DNA from: Rhopalosiphum padi
Taxonomy: Eukaryota > Arthropoda > Insecta > Hemiptera > Aphididae
NCBI RefSeq assembly: GCF_020882245.1
Contig: NC_083600.1
Location: forward strand, 21,204,001-21,268,000
Direction of reading: 5' to 3'
Length of the DNA stretch: 64,000 nucleotides
Shown here: piece by piece, positions 24,699 to 38,400 of the stretch
Layout: every line of letters starts with the position of its first letter
Numbering within the stretch: the stretch's first letter is position 1
The notes under the pieces: model-generated
Databases searched by the model: none
What the model was told of the DNA's origin: nothing
What the model saw: only the letters and a program-made list of their open reading frames with translations
Position numbers and translations under genes: made by a program

Positions 24699-25949
24699 GG
24701 TAGCCAGTGGTACACCTAACCATCACCTACCCACCCATGGGAGCGCGCAGTACATTTCATGTACATGCTGCTCAGACGGACTAGGACGGGACCGGGTTAT
24801 TATTATTGTTTGTTTGAAGAGTAGTGTAGGTATTGCCTAGAAGGGTTGACCCGCGCACTGCAGATGTCCAGTATAGATATAATATTATCATAACGCTTGC
24901 ATGTGTGTGCCTATATTATGCGCCGTGTTATGCAACGACTCACTCGGTATACTTCGCTGTTTCCCTCACCACCGGAGACGGCGGACAGGCCAACGAGATC
25001 ACGCACGGGTTACCTCTCGTAATGGCCAACAGGTATATAATAATATTATGTAGGTATATTATATTACTTGGGCATTAGGTCCGATACAGTTGTATAATAA
25101 TAATAATAATACACCGATGAAACGGGTTTTTTTTTTACGGCGTAAGATTTATGTACACACATTATTATGTTGAGGTGTATATCGTATACGTATTATACTG
25201 CTAAAAAAATCTCGTGAACTATTGTTTCGTTGATTTTTTCATCCTCTTTAAAACGGTTATGATAATAATAATAATTATTACGATAATCGTCCGTATTACA
25301 TTACTGCAGTAGTTTGCAGTAACAATGATAATCGATCGTGTTGTAAAAATATCTCAAATTTCCTCGTTTCGTAATATTCCTTATTCGCACTCTTAATCCT
25401 ATACATATAAAGTTATTAAACTTATTATTATATACGCCAAGAGATCTACAAACGTATTGCTTAGGTACATATAATCATACGACCTGTGTAATACATAATT
25501 ATAGTATCGTGTAAATATTTCGTTTTTTCCTTTGAGCATGAGATTGAAGCTCTAATAATATTTTTTACAATAATTGAAACGTCTCCATGTGTAATTTGAA
25601 ACTTAATATTTAATTTTCAAAATTTTATGAACCAACAGAAAAACACTACTAATAAACGTTGATATAAAATATATATTATATACTATTTGTAACATAATTT
25701 AATATAGCAATTAAAATATGAAGCTATAAGCGCTTTAAGTTCGAATTTAATTGTATACTTGGCTTACATGAAATTAATTTAAAAATTATAAGATTATGAA
25801 ATACTTTATTTTATTAAGGGTTAAAGTAAAAATGATAGGTTATTTGTTTCCATAAAATATAAGGAATTTTGAGTACCTTTATGGAATACATATGTATGTT
25901 ATATTACTAATTTTGATAAGTTAGGATTAGGCGTATATAATTCAAAATT

Positions 25950-26185
25950 CAGTGGCGTGGTGAACTCTATATGTTAAGAAGCCATAGTCTAATATTATAA
26001 AAACCCAAAACAATAAATTAAATAATAATTTAATGTACTGAAATATTTTTAACTATCTATCAAAATAAATATCAAAATACTTGTTAGTACTAAATTATTA
26101 TTCCTTGGCAATTACCCTTATTTACACAAATACTAAAAAAACTCAGATGCGATCGCTTCTGATCATCCCTTTGTCATAGCCACTG
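25950..26185. mobile_element. Probable hAT-like MITE, 236 bp
   Basis: The left tip is CAGTGGCGTGGTGAACTC; the reverse complement of the right tip is CAGTGGCTATGACAAAGG. The right flank is ATTCAAAT and the left flank contains ATTCAAAA two bases away from the tip, which may be a decayed target duplication. Tip similarity beyond CAGTGGC is poor, so the boundaries are provisional. Confidence 0.4.
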
Positions 26186-27539
26186 ATTCAAATACATATT
26201 GTTTGATCATTATTTTTGTGTGTTCTATAAAACAATGTATGCATGAATAATGCATATTTTATAAAAATGATATATTGGAACAATAAAATAATGATTATTA
26301 GTTATTTGGGTTATAATATTAAAATAAGCACTATTTAATATGCATATATAATTTAACATATTAGTATACGTGCTATTAGAATACTTAATAAATTATTATA
26401 TAAGTATTTACTATGAGTTATAGCCGTTATAGGCAATGGATTTATTACATTTTAATCTATTTACGTAGCTAAGTATATCTGTACCATATTATATATTGTA
26501 AATCGAGTAAAATAAAATGTATTTATTTAATCAATTAGGCTATATTAAAAAAAAACCCGTTTGTCCAGATGTTCTAACTTTTAAAAGTAGATTAAAAACC
26601 ACGCCCCTCCCACGACACATGAGACACGAATACACGATTGCATATACGGAAAGTACAATTATTGATCATGGGTAATAATTACGATCCAGTTTTTAGTGTA
26701 TTTTACGTACGAATTAAAGCCATAATGTTGTTGTTGCATTTTATATTATGCAACTGAAATGTGTGACTAAAAGAAAATTTATAAAATCAGTGATGTATAT
26801 ATTATTTATTGTGTGTTCACTCTAATTATATATTTTAAACTATATAATATAAACGTACTATAACGTAATATATTAATTTCCTTTTTAGTTTATAGTGTAA
26901 TCATAGAAAATTAACGTAAAGACTACATTTTGCCCAATAATCCAAGATGATGATTTAATAATTTAATTGCATTTTGAAATGTTAGTTATTAAATACTTAT
27001 GAACATAATATATTATATCAAAAGTAGAATATTAAAAAACCATGAAATTTGTAATAATCATATAATAGTATAACACAATATTTTGGACTTGTATTGCTAA
27101 GTGTCTAAATATATGATTAGGTAATTATTATAATTATTTTCATATTTTTTTTATATTAAGTATTTTTAAATAACATGTATTTGTTTATTATTTTTGATCA
27201 TAGCTAGTAAAAATGGAGCATTGCATATTGATTAATGTTATTAAAAAGTAAAAGTCTAAATTTGTATTGAAACATCAATAATTACAAGATGGACAAATGG
27301 ACATGGTCATTTGAATGTCAAAAAAATAAATAAAAATTACGTAAATAAAAATATTAGGGAACCTTGCATTACATTTCAAGTTTTTTGACCATGATGTCGT
27401 ATTAACATAAATAAATAAAAGAAAAATGGGAATTTCTATGCAAAATTAGATGTTGATGAAATAGATTTGTCTTGATGGTTTCAATTTAAGAACAAAATAT
27501 TTGCATTTTTTTAGTATTGATCAAACACCTCAAGTTCGT

Positions 27540-27760
27540 TCAAAAATCTTATAAATGTAATACAAAGTTCTACATAATAGTCGTTCTTATAATCATTTAA
27601 TATACATAAACAGTTTTATAAACGTTTGAAGTTTAAAATGTTTAAATGTTGACAAAATTCTTTAAAATTTAAAATTTTCAACATTAAGCTTTAAAATTGA
27701 ATATAAGGTTCTTCATGATATATTCATTTATACTTAAAGCTGATAAGTTTTTGTTTTGAA
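27540..27760 (+). repeat. Fragment of the 170-bp-unit repeat family
   Basis: Two diverged copies of the unit motif appear about 150 bp apart: TGTAATACAAAGTTCTACAT near 27555 and TTGAATATAAGGTTCTTCAT near 27697. They match the ATACAAGGTTCTT core of the repeat at 17-18 kb in the same orientation. Confidence 0.4.
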
Positions 27761-27929
27761 AATAAGTGATTTTCCTTGACTTCATCGTTAATTTAGTTAG
27801 CATGATCAATATACCTTGTTCTACATGTTATAAATATACAGCTTTTTTTAAATTAAGGTTATATCACCTTGTTAATTATAACCTAATGTTTGCAATAGTA
27901 CCTTGTAGTGAAATATATGTATATTAGTA

Positions 27930-28040
27930 CCGACGCTGCAGCAAACGAATTGCGTCTCAAGATCTCTTTTTCATACCTAGTCCATACTTGGGGTATGGAT
28001 CCAGGAAATCGGCGAACCCACTACTTCTCCGAGTAATATT
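27930..28040 (-). pseudogene. Possible MULE transposase fragment
   Basis: One minus-strand frame reads WVRRFPGSIPQVWTRYEKE and then ILRRNSFAAAS, preceded by YSEK and a stop. The spacing of P-x-x-W-x-x-Y and a following basic/Asn block is reminiscent of the C-terminal half of MULE transposases. It is also a distinct GC-rich patch in AT-rich sequence. Homology is a guess from pattern only. Confidence 0.2.
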
Positions 28041-31000
28041 TTGATGAATTTAACTGTACATTTTAAAAATGTGCATACAAATAAATTATAATTATACATT
28101 TTATTTATAATTTGAAAATAAATAAATTCAATCTATCTCCTTAAAAATAAAAATAAAGTCGGTATTACAGCCTTGGTTGGTAACCACCAAAAATTATAAA
28201 TTTAAAACTCATGTTCATATTAAAAATAATAATACAATTTTGTTTCATAAGACTGAAGAATGATGATATTGATATATTATAAAACGATGGAGCGGCATAA
28301 TTTTAACATAAAAATAAAAATAAATAAAACTTATAAGTATACCATGAACAAAATAAATTAATTTGCTAAAAACCTAGGTAGAAGGTACAGGTAAGGTAAA
28401 ACTGTGTAGTAAGTTTAACTGAATTATATAGATGCTTCACAAAATAATATTGATGTTATACTTATGACTTATGAGCTATTTTATAGTATAAATCATATGT
28501 ATTTAATTTGATATGATATTTTTTGCTTATAATATAAGTGCTATTTATAAATTGTTACAGAAAAATAGATACCTAAATGTCTTAACAAATACAATTAAAT
28601 TAAATTTCAATTGATAATTCTTTAAATATATTAACTAGAATGACACACTTCAGATGACTACGTTTCTGTTTTAAATTTTGTAGGTCTTATTTTTTGGTTT
28701 ATGATATAATTTACGATGAGAACCCTCATTGATAAATTAGAATATATATTTAGTATACGTAGTATGATTAAATAAAGAATTTTTAGTAATTATATACATG
28801 TTCTGTAAAATATTATTAGGAAACTTAGTAAGATTTATCAATTATATTAATTTAATAATATTTTCCAGTATACCATTTAATTAGTTGTAAATCAATTCAA
28901 TCATGTTTTTTTTTCATAGTTTTAAGGTTTATATTACACATATTATAAATTATCTGCAGTTTAAATATTATTTTTTATTGTTCATCTCATTATACAAGAT
29001 ACCATATTGATATATAATATAATATACAATTTAATAATATGTGATGTATGTATTTGTGTTTTATGGAGCAGTTGTGTACATAACTGATACCCAAATCTAC
29101 CTTTATGGCTTTATATATTATGATTTTGATTTGTTTTTTTTTGGTAAAAGTTGTTTGTTCTTGTATCTTCTAGATCATACGGTCATATGGTTTCCATTAA
29201 TTATTAATAATTTTCGTGAAGAGTTTAGTTTTAGCCGCGGGGCCCTTTAGCCATATGAATGCCGTGACCTGAAAATAGGACATCACCGAGTTCTTTGCGC
29301 TGTGAAGTAATTTTATACAAATTTGCTTTAGGGCTATTTCAGCATTGCAATCGCCTACTACTTTGACTATAAACACTACAAAAAGAACATTTATGGCTTT
29401 AGTTATCAGTTTTTTTTTGCGATAACTGGTTTTCAATCGACGTTCACTCTTACAATTATAGTTATGAATGTAACAAACATTGACATTTATCAATGGCAAA
29501 AACTATTGATTGCATTTTTGTTCGAAACTTTAATATTATATAAATAAATTGTACTGATGATATCATTATAACTATTAGAAAATAATTAATACGTGTATTT
29601 AGTTGTAAGTGTATATTACAATTAGTTGGAAAAAAATATTTATTAAACTTAAAACTGATCATCGTATTACCGTAAAATTAATCAGTACAAATCGCATATA
29701 ATTTATTGCTTTTGTGTACATCATTTCAGTTTTTTTTTTTATAGCCTTTCTGTAGTTTTTTTTACGATAGCTTTCAAAATAATCGACCAACCATGAACAT
29801 TTCCAATACTGGTACTACCCCAAGATAAAAGATTTTGAATCTTTTTCTTTAATAAAATGCCTACAGAATACAATACAACATTGTAAAGCGAAAACAATTC
29901 AGTTATAAAAATAAAACTTTTATTCTTTTAAAACTTTTTTTTATTTAAGATTGAAATATATTGATTTTTATAAACAATAACCATTAACTTATGTATGAAG
30001 GCACACATTATGTAAATAGTTTGATCAAAGAATGATTTTTTACAAACTATGTATTGTTATTTTAACATTTACAACAAATAACTTTTGAGACATTATTTTT
30101 GATGTAATATTAATATCGTATTTATTAGTATACAATATGTAATACAATACATTAATACTTCTAATTAATTATTTGCGCAAGTAGTAAAGAAGGAATAATA
30201 TTTATCGTTTTAATCGTATAACTTAACAGATAGGTTTTATTATTTTTTATGTAATTTAAATCTTAGTAAACGTTTGAATACCTAACTAGTTACAAAAATA
30301 AAATGATTTCATTCACGTGTATGTTGCAAAATATTATTATTTTCTACAGTTTTTCTACATTCTCTCTTAAAATTACATAACGAATATTAATAATATCAAG
30401 AGCCTAGATATTACTAAATATTATATTTGTGTATATGATTATTTACATTTTCGTATGGTAAATATGTATAGTAATTTAAAATCTTACATTACTACTATTA
30501 GTTTCAAATTTACGATCTAATCGAAAAGAAAACACTATATTATTTTTGTCCATCTTTGTCCCATTATGTCTTGCATTACTTGTCATACATTATTATTACG
30601 TTTAATAAATAATTAGATACACATCAAAATGATAAATGTTAGATATACAAAGACTTTAACACAATACCACTCCGTGAACTTCGTTTAACTTTGTAAACGC
30701 GTTCTACTGGGAAATATCAAATATCTACGCGCCTTTAATTTGTCGTTACATTTAAATATTTAATATCTGAGATCTCGAATTTAAATTATTTTAGGTTGGT
30801 ATACGTATTATATTATGAATGCTCTGTTTTAGTTAAAGCGTTAAGTTATTATTTTGTTAAGTAAGTCTTAATGGAGATATAATACATAATATTACAGTTA
30901 TAAAATATATATTAAATGTTGTTGCTAGGTACATAATACTTAAAATAAAATTTAGAACTTTCAAATTTACTGGTCTGGTGTACACTTGTACAATATATTA

Positions 31001-32099
31001 TTTTGTATATATTGTGAAAGTACTTAGCAGTAAAATAATATATGCATCTTGTTGGCACATATTTGTTATGGTGATTGTGTTATCAATTGGTAAAAATTGC
31101 TAATAAAAAATTAAAGCGGTTACTTAAATATCGTGCTGTTAATTTTTTAATTAACTATTATTTTATGAGATTAAATTAATGAGTAATTACTCGCAGTACC
31201 ATTTTCGGAAACGGACTTTGATGTCATAATATTAAATATCAAATAGTTTAAGTACCTATAATAGATGTAATAATATATGTAAATGTACTCATGTTTTATT
31301 TAATATTTTTAATGTATAATATTGCAGTATTATTATTTAAATTTAACTATTAAAGACCATAGTTTAATTACTATATTAAAGTAATGTTGGTAACATTTTC
31401 ACTAAATTATGATGGTCTTGTTTCGAGTGTTACAACTCTCATAAGAAATCTATATGAAATAAAATTTCAAATGAATTATTTATTTTGAAATATTTGATGA
31501 ATACAACATTTTGAACTATGATATATGTTTGGAGTTTCGCCAACATATTTTTACTTACAGAATGTCATAATAAAATAATTTTAAAAACTAAAAGCGTAGT
31601 GTTTTTTTAGAAATGAAAAGTGAAATGAATGAGTTATTATTGCCAATTTTAAATATAGTAATAGTTATGTAGGTATATCTAAAAAAAGATAAATAACTAA
31701 TAATTTATATTAAGTTTGATTTTAAAAATGATGGTATAATAATTCATCTATTTTTGTAAATATATAGTTACATTTTAACAGTACTAATATTTTTGCAATG
31801 GTTGAATAATATGTTGATAAATAATAGCTATGCATCAAAATAAATACAAATATTAGTCAATATATATTTTATAATAAATACAAAATAAATTTATATTACT
31901 ATGGTAATATTAGTATTTAATACGGTATATTGAGCTACATTTTTCTAAAATCATCGTAACGTTATACAATAATACGATGCTATCACGGCGGAGTTGTCTG
32001 TTGATGGATGGTTCGCGGTAGGCCGGTTGCGGTATCTATTACGAGTAGATGTAGTGAAAAAGAAACCAACACACGTTTAAATATATTATTGTTATTATT

Positions 32100-33290
32100 T
32101 AATAAATTATAATTTATATCTTGAGCGGAAATTCCATTTTTTAATGGTCTCTTCAGTCAAACCATATGTCTGTCCAGTGTCCATTAAATAATCTATCTTT
32201 TTGGTTTATTAAACAAAAAATGTACAGATTGTTGGATTTTTCAAAAAAAATTTAATATGTACCAATTTTATAAAAATGTGAATTTGAAATGGCTGTAAAA
32301 AATTGTTCTAATATGCTTTTGATATTTTTAAATAATTATAATTCTTTCTTAAAACTTATAAGGGACCATGTATAGAATCTTTAATATACCTATAAGGCTA
32401 TAATTGACTAGGAAAGTAGGAAATATTTTTATCAACTTTATTTATAGAAAAATAACTTAGAAAAAACTAGGAAAATCACTTTGCTGTAAATAAAGTGATG
32501 AGTGTATCTAGTCAATGTGAGGGTTACTTTAATGAATTTGATAAATTTGAATCCAATGTTAAATTATTGCATATTATGATAAATGATTATGAGTGGTGAT
32601 GTATTTTTTTCTATTAGTTATATCTTATATGGTAAGTTGAATTAGTTTTTGTCAAAAACAAATCGTATGATTAGTTATATATTATCATTAAATTTTTAGT
32701 TTTCTGAAAATAAATCGTATATGAGAGACCTTGTATAATATGTTCAAGCTGTAGTTATTAGAATTGAAAATTCTTAAAACGCTTATAAAAAATTGTGCTT
32801 ATGTTTATGTTTATGTATTTCCAATATTTTTAAATTGCTATAAAAATAATAATATTGTGTGGTATTTTGTTTCGAATTTATATTATGTAACCTAAATTTT
32901 TATTAAATATTCTAAAAAAATGTATTTAAAAATTAAAAATTAAAAAAAATTAATATTGTAAAAAAACAAAAGAGTCAAACATTTTAAAAGTTACATTATG
33001 TCTAAAATTTCTATCATAAATATTTGATAAAAATTCAGCCTTTAAGCATGTTTATTTTAAAATTATAATCATATTATAAAAATCGATTTCTCCGAAAACT
33101 GATATTGCATATTATAGGTATTCTCGTTATTTCATATTAGATTTTCCCAATTATTTTGTAAAATACTGGCATTTTTTACTTATAACTCCCCAAAGTACCA
33201 ACTAAATTATTTGCTACCAAAAAGTATTCTAAAATAGCTGTAAAGGAATACTGAGGTTTTTTAATAACATTTAAATGTGATGAGAGTATG
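32100..33290 (-). repeat. Second copy of the 170-bp-unit repeat family, inverted
   Basis: On the minus strand the head reads TTTTTGGTAGCAAATAATTT then AGTTGGTACTTTGGGGAG, matching the head at 17.09 kb, followed by AGAAATCGATTTTTATAAT as in the other copy. Unit motifs TATACAAGGTCTCTCATATA (near 32732) and CATGGTCCCTTATAAGTTTT (near 32361) lie about 370 bp apart, close to two unit lengths. Confidence 0.5.
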
Positions 33291-33688
33291 AGACAGACAC
33301 ATATATTAAAAAAAGAAATACATCAAGATTATATAATATAAGGTATATTAGGTAATCATTTAATAATATTATAGGTATCTATTGAAAATAGACAAATAAA
33401 GGTTGTAAAAACTATTATTTAAAACATTTTGTCATATTATATTAATTTGATAAATATTCAATTTTTTTTAAATTTTTGATTAGGAACAATATTATTACTT
33501 AAGTCATCAAACGGTTAATATTGTTTACATAATATTATACCTTTAATTACATAGTATAATTATTAATTATAATACAGATAAAAACATGTTTATTTTATAT
33601 GTGATACAAACGGGAAATTTAATTTATATAAAAATTCCAATAATTCATAGCTATGCTCTACATTTTATATACCAACCTATACGTATAC

Positions 33689-34503
33689 CAGTGCCGCAAT
33701 AACCGGGTGTGTTGCGTGTGTCAAACACACGGGCCCAGGGCCCCAACCTATAATGGGGGGCCCAATGATAAAAATTGAAAAGTATGTAGAAAGAAAAAAA
33801 TAAAAAGATTTTGTTATAATAATATAATAATAATTAATAATTATTGAACAATAGATCGATTTTGTCTTGTACAACACAACGTTATCGTATATTAACGTTT
33901 CTTTTGCGGCCCGTATAACCGAAATTAAAAATAGTTTGGTTGCAATTGATTAAAGCGCGTCATGCGAAGGAACGCGTATTTTGACCGGCCTATATAGTAT
34001 GAGTTGAGAGATCCTTTTCAAAGCTTAAACTTATCAAAAATTACTTACGAAACTCCATCGGTCAAGAGAGACTTTCAAGTATAGCTTTGCTTAATATTGA
34101 AAGACAACAAACAAATGATATTAACATAGAAAATATAATTGACAATTTTGCCAACAAAAAGGCAAGAAAAAAGAATTTTTTAAAGTGAGTAATGTATTTT
34201 TTTTTTCAATTTTTTAATTGGCTGTTAATGCTTATGTATAGTGTGTTCAATTAAATTGTTACTTGATAATTATTTATATTTAAAATTAATAAAAAAAGGT
34301 TACAAATTATTACATTTATTTATTTGTAAATACATACCTGTATGTGTTTTCCTTATGTTAACCTTATTTTTGTTTATATTTGTATGAGTAAAAATTCAAA
34401 ATTCCAAAGTATGTTTTCAAATTTGGAAAAATTAATTTTCAAGACAGGGGGGGGGATTAATTTTATTTGCACACGGGCCCAAATTGGTGTAGTTGCGGCA
34501 CTG
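33689..34503 (+). mobile_element. hAT deletion derivative, 815 bp, with intact TIRs and target duplication
   Basis: The ends are CAGTGCCGCAATAAC and, reverse-complemented, CAGTGCCGCAACTAC. ACGTATAC flanks both sides exactly (33681-33688 and 34504-34511), the 8-bp duplication expected for hAT. ACACGGGCCC occurs near both ends. The interior keeps only the C-terminal end of a hAT transposase on the plus strand, so the element lost most of its gene by internal deletion and could only move with a helper enzyme. The perfect duplication suggests a fairly recent insertion. Confidence 0.9.
34006..34188 (+). pseudogene. hAT transposase C-terminal dimerisation fragment
   Basis: A 60-codon open stretch ending in TGA reads ERSFSKLKLIKNYLR, then SIGQERLSSIALLNIE and ENIIDNFANKKARKK. 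This is the conserved C-terminal dimerisation region of hAT transposases of the ZMYM1-like type. The BED finger, RNase H core and catalytic acids are absent. The stretch has no in-frame stop or frameshift, in line with a recent deletion copy. Confidence 0.85.
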
Positions 34504-35416
34504 ACGTATACTTAAACACAACGCAATTAATATTATAATAGATGACTTGACTTGAACAGTCGACATTTCGAAGGCTATTATTAGTCAGAGGATATTTTAC
34601 TTTTCAGAAATTTCTGTTTTGTGATCACCGTTACATACAATTTACTGATGCGTGCCGCGTGAATTATTGTTATTATATATTACACAATTTTAGTTTTATA
34701 ATTATAAAATATAATTAAACATAGATTTAGTTGCTTCGTTGCTCGGATACGTTTATAGAACGTTTTATCGTTATCTGTTATATTATAATCATGGTGGATA
34801 TATATATCCACCTTTATTATAATATTTTTTCATTTGTTTAGTCAAAATTGGTTGTGGATTGTGGAAAGGGAATTGATAAGATAATACGTTGGTTGACTAA
34901 TAATAATTAAATATAGTTTATAATGTTTATGTATCTAAATTAGTAAATATATAAAAATACATAAAATTGCAATTTATTAAATTTAAATCATTCAATCAGT
35001 TCACATTATTGTACTCGTGTAGTTAAATATAATATAAATTTATTAAAATATAAAAACACCATCTTAAATTGTTGGCTATAAAATATAAATACATTTTGTA
35101 ACTTAATATAAATAAAAATAATTGTTAAATTTTTAAATATAGTTAATTTATACGTATACTAAAACAACAATCATTATCTAAAGTTAAGCATAATAATATT
35201 ATATTTGATATATCTACTTTTAATGATCTATAATTATATAAATTATGAATTCTAAGGTTAGATATAAATGCATGCATACATTATAATATTTTGTGCATTA
35301 TGTATTATACGTGCATATACTTAGTTTATCAATAAAAATAGTTAAATACAATCATATTTAATTTTAGTCAAATAATGGGTATTTTTTTTAATCATACAAT
35401 ATATGTTATTCAATTT

Positions 35417-38400
35417 TCAATACCAGTAGGTATGATATCGATGTACAAATTTTTTGGTTTGTACTTTTTTAATTTTATGTCTGGGTGGTTTTATAATTTT
35501 TCGATGATGATGATGGACGTAGTGTACCAATAGAGGAACGTGAATGACATGTTTTTCACTGAAAACAAAATTTTAAAATACCATATTAATAATACAAAAA
35601 TACAAATAATATAAATATATTAAAACTTTAATTTATTTATTCAAAATAAAAAAATAAAAAATAAATTTTTTTAACTTAAAAATTGTTTACTATAAAGTAT
35701 AAATTCTTGTTATAAAATACAATTGGTACTACAAAAATAAGTTATATGTTTAACAAAAAAAAAAAAGAAAGAAATAGTGTAAAACAAATCTTGATATTAC
35801 ATGCATATATAGATGGTTGTGTATAGTACAATAATGAAAAAAATAATTTTATATAAAAGGATATTTTTGGTCATCAGTAGGCAAAGAGCTTCATAATTAG
35901 GTAATAATATTAAACAAAACACGTCAACTGAAAATATAAAAATACAATAAACTATACAGCATTAAAATAAAATATAATGATCTATTTAATTTGAATTTGT
36001 TTGAACAAAAAAAAAAACAAAAAAAACTTAAAATAATATTTATTACATTTAAAATTTTTACCTTATAGGTATGTTCTTAAAGTATGTAAAAATATTGAAT
36101 GTGTTTTTGATAAATCTTAAAATTAAACATCGATTTTCGGTTAAAATTTAAGAGTATAAGTATATATCAATATTTTATAAAATTAAATTAAAAATTAAAA
36201 CTAGTTTTTGTAAATAACAAATCATGCACGTGGGCTTAAAAAAATAAAAATAAAAATTTTTTTTAATCAATTTATTAGATAGAAATTGAAATTTTTTTGT
36301 TAATAATACCATTTTGAAAGGCATCTTTTTTGAAAATTTAGCAATACAAATTCAAAACTGTATACGATGATATTTAGATTTTAGAGTGGTTTATACTAGA
36401 TATAATGTATATAAATACAAATGTTCGTATACCATTTTCATTATAAGATTTGTATTTTAAGGTTTTATTTGAGACATAAACATATATATATATATATATA
36501 TTATGCAGAATAATATGCAATAAAAAAATTAATAATATTGTTTATATGATGATGGAATTACAAATGGTATTTATTTCTCGTTGTTGCATATTCTTTTTGT
36601 ATATTGACTATCATAACGATCACAAACTTTATTATACCCACCCAATAGGCAATAACTAAAGTTTAATTACTTGAAACCACTGTAGGGCAATGTTTTCATT
36701 ATTTAATAATGGGATAGTAGAGTTTTTATAATACGATACATATTATAAGTATATTATAAGACTGGGACCAGTGAATTGTCCAGTTATTGTATAATACACA
36801 CAGGTGATTAAAATTACCATCAATACGTAATATTTGTAATAGCGGTAAGAGACACTTCGTTGAGTCATATCTATCTCATATAGGTAAATCTTTAAATTTT
36901 AATAAATATTTTGTTTTATATAAATAAATACAATCGAATTAAATAAATTTTCTTTTGATTAATACAAAACGGAACTCAACTTGACTTAAAAATGTTTATA
37001 ATATTTAGTCACTTGGATGTTTTTAAAATTTCGGAAATATGATTTAATTGTCTGTTGTACATATTAAAACTTAAAACGTTATTTTTAAAGTTTTTACGAA
37101 AAACAGTAAAAAATTACTTATAGGTAAGAAAAATTTATAATGGACGTTTTCATGAATATCGATCACATTCAATACCGCAACGAAAATAAATTTGATCCAA
37201 CTATATATTATATACTATTATACTCCGATTGAGTCTAAATACAATATATTACGGTAAATAATAACATGGCTAATTTTCTTGTAAAGGAAATTTCGCTAAA
37301 TGAACATTTTGACACCTCTGGAGTGTCATGTGAATAGTTTGCGGATCTATTTGTCGTAAGACATATTTTGTCACAAGCGTATATTTTCGAATCAAATTAA
37401 TCATCGTGTAAAGGATACACCATTAGAAAACAACGTCGTAATACACACAACTAACGTGTGACCAATCAATGCACTTTAGTTCAATATAATGCAAAATACG
37501 GAATGCGTACTTACGTTTTTTTTTTTTTTACTGTAAGTGTAATAATATAGAAATGTATATATATATATATAAAAATGCTCATTTTTTGAGCCTGTTCGTA
37601 ACATTATACAATTAATTTTTGTCGCATTATAATTATCTTTCAATTTCATTATAACGAGTTGAAAGTCGTTTTACGTGATCGAGTAATTAGATGCCTAATT
37701 ACTTTACGAGAAAAAAAATAATATAGAGTATGTTCAACGATTGTTTGACATAAAAAATAATAAATAACAACCATTATAGTTAAAAAATATAACATAATAT
37801 TAAATTACCTAAGTGTCTACTGTATACACACATATTCCGTTGCGAAATTAAATTCTAGTACCTTTAGGTAATTATAATTATTTTTACGTGATTTGAGAAT
37901 ACAACGATATTATATCATACATAATATTCAAAGTTTGAAAGACGAAACCAAGACCCAACAGTAGGTACATAACATTTAATCTTTAAAACTAAAATTGTAA
38001 TTAAGCAAAATTATATTTTCTTACTGTATAGTATGCGCTGATGTTAAGGAAACGACTAGAACAGCGAGCAGTGAAATTATACCGAGAACCTGAAACAGAT
38101 GATTACAGTGAATGTATTACATAACTTAAATTATTTGTGTGAGTGAAGTTAAATGTTTATTATTTGTATAGAACCGATTTTCCGTTTGTTCGTCAATACG
38201 ATGCTACAATTTTCGTTCAAAAACGTTACGTTGTACCATTGTGAAATCTGCTTTGTTTTGTGTGGGTATAGGAAATAATTTAATAACGTTTATATGCTCT
38301 ACAGTGGTAATAAAATGAATTAGATTTAGTATAAATAATGTGAAACATAATAATACATATATGGAAAATCGATTCCGGTATCCCAATAGAGGAAATCTGT

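Larger units (their letters stand above)
24700..35416. other. 10.7-kb AT-rich spacer between His-rich genes 1 and 2
   Basis: The first 400 bp are GC-richer and carry weak, ATG-poor frames that I do not accept as a gene. The rest is low-complexity AT sequence with transposon remnants: a CAGTGGC-ended element (25950-26185), repeat-family pieces (27540-27760 and 32100-33290), a possible MULE fragment (27930-28040) and the 815-bp hAT derivative (33689-34503). A GC-rich patch at about 31,975-32,060 has no interpretable frame. Confidence 0.55.

Noticed and set aside
24833..25078. Plus-strand open frame of 81 codons in a GC-rich patch, ending near ATGGCCAACAG and a GTATAT donor
   Set aside because: There is no in-frame ATG until the last few codons and no downstream exon. 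A tiny first exon there cannot be excluded but is unsupported.
29197..29499. Minus-strand frame of 100 codons with KGPAAKTKL
   Set aside because: No ATG-led gene structure or family motif; the GGGCCC part looks like a decayed transposon. AT-rich open frames of this size arise by chance.
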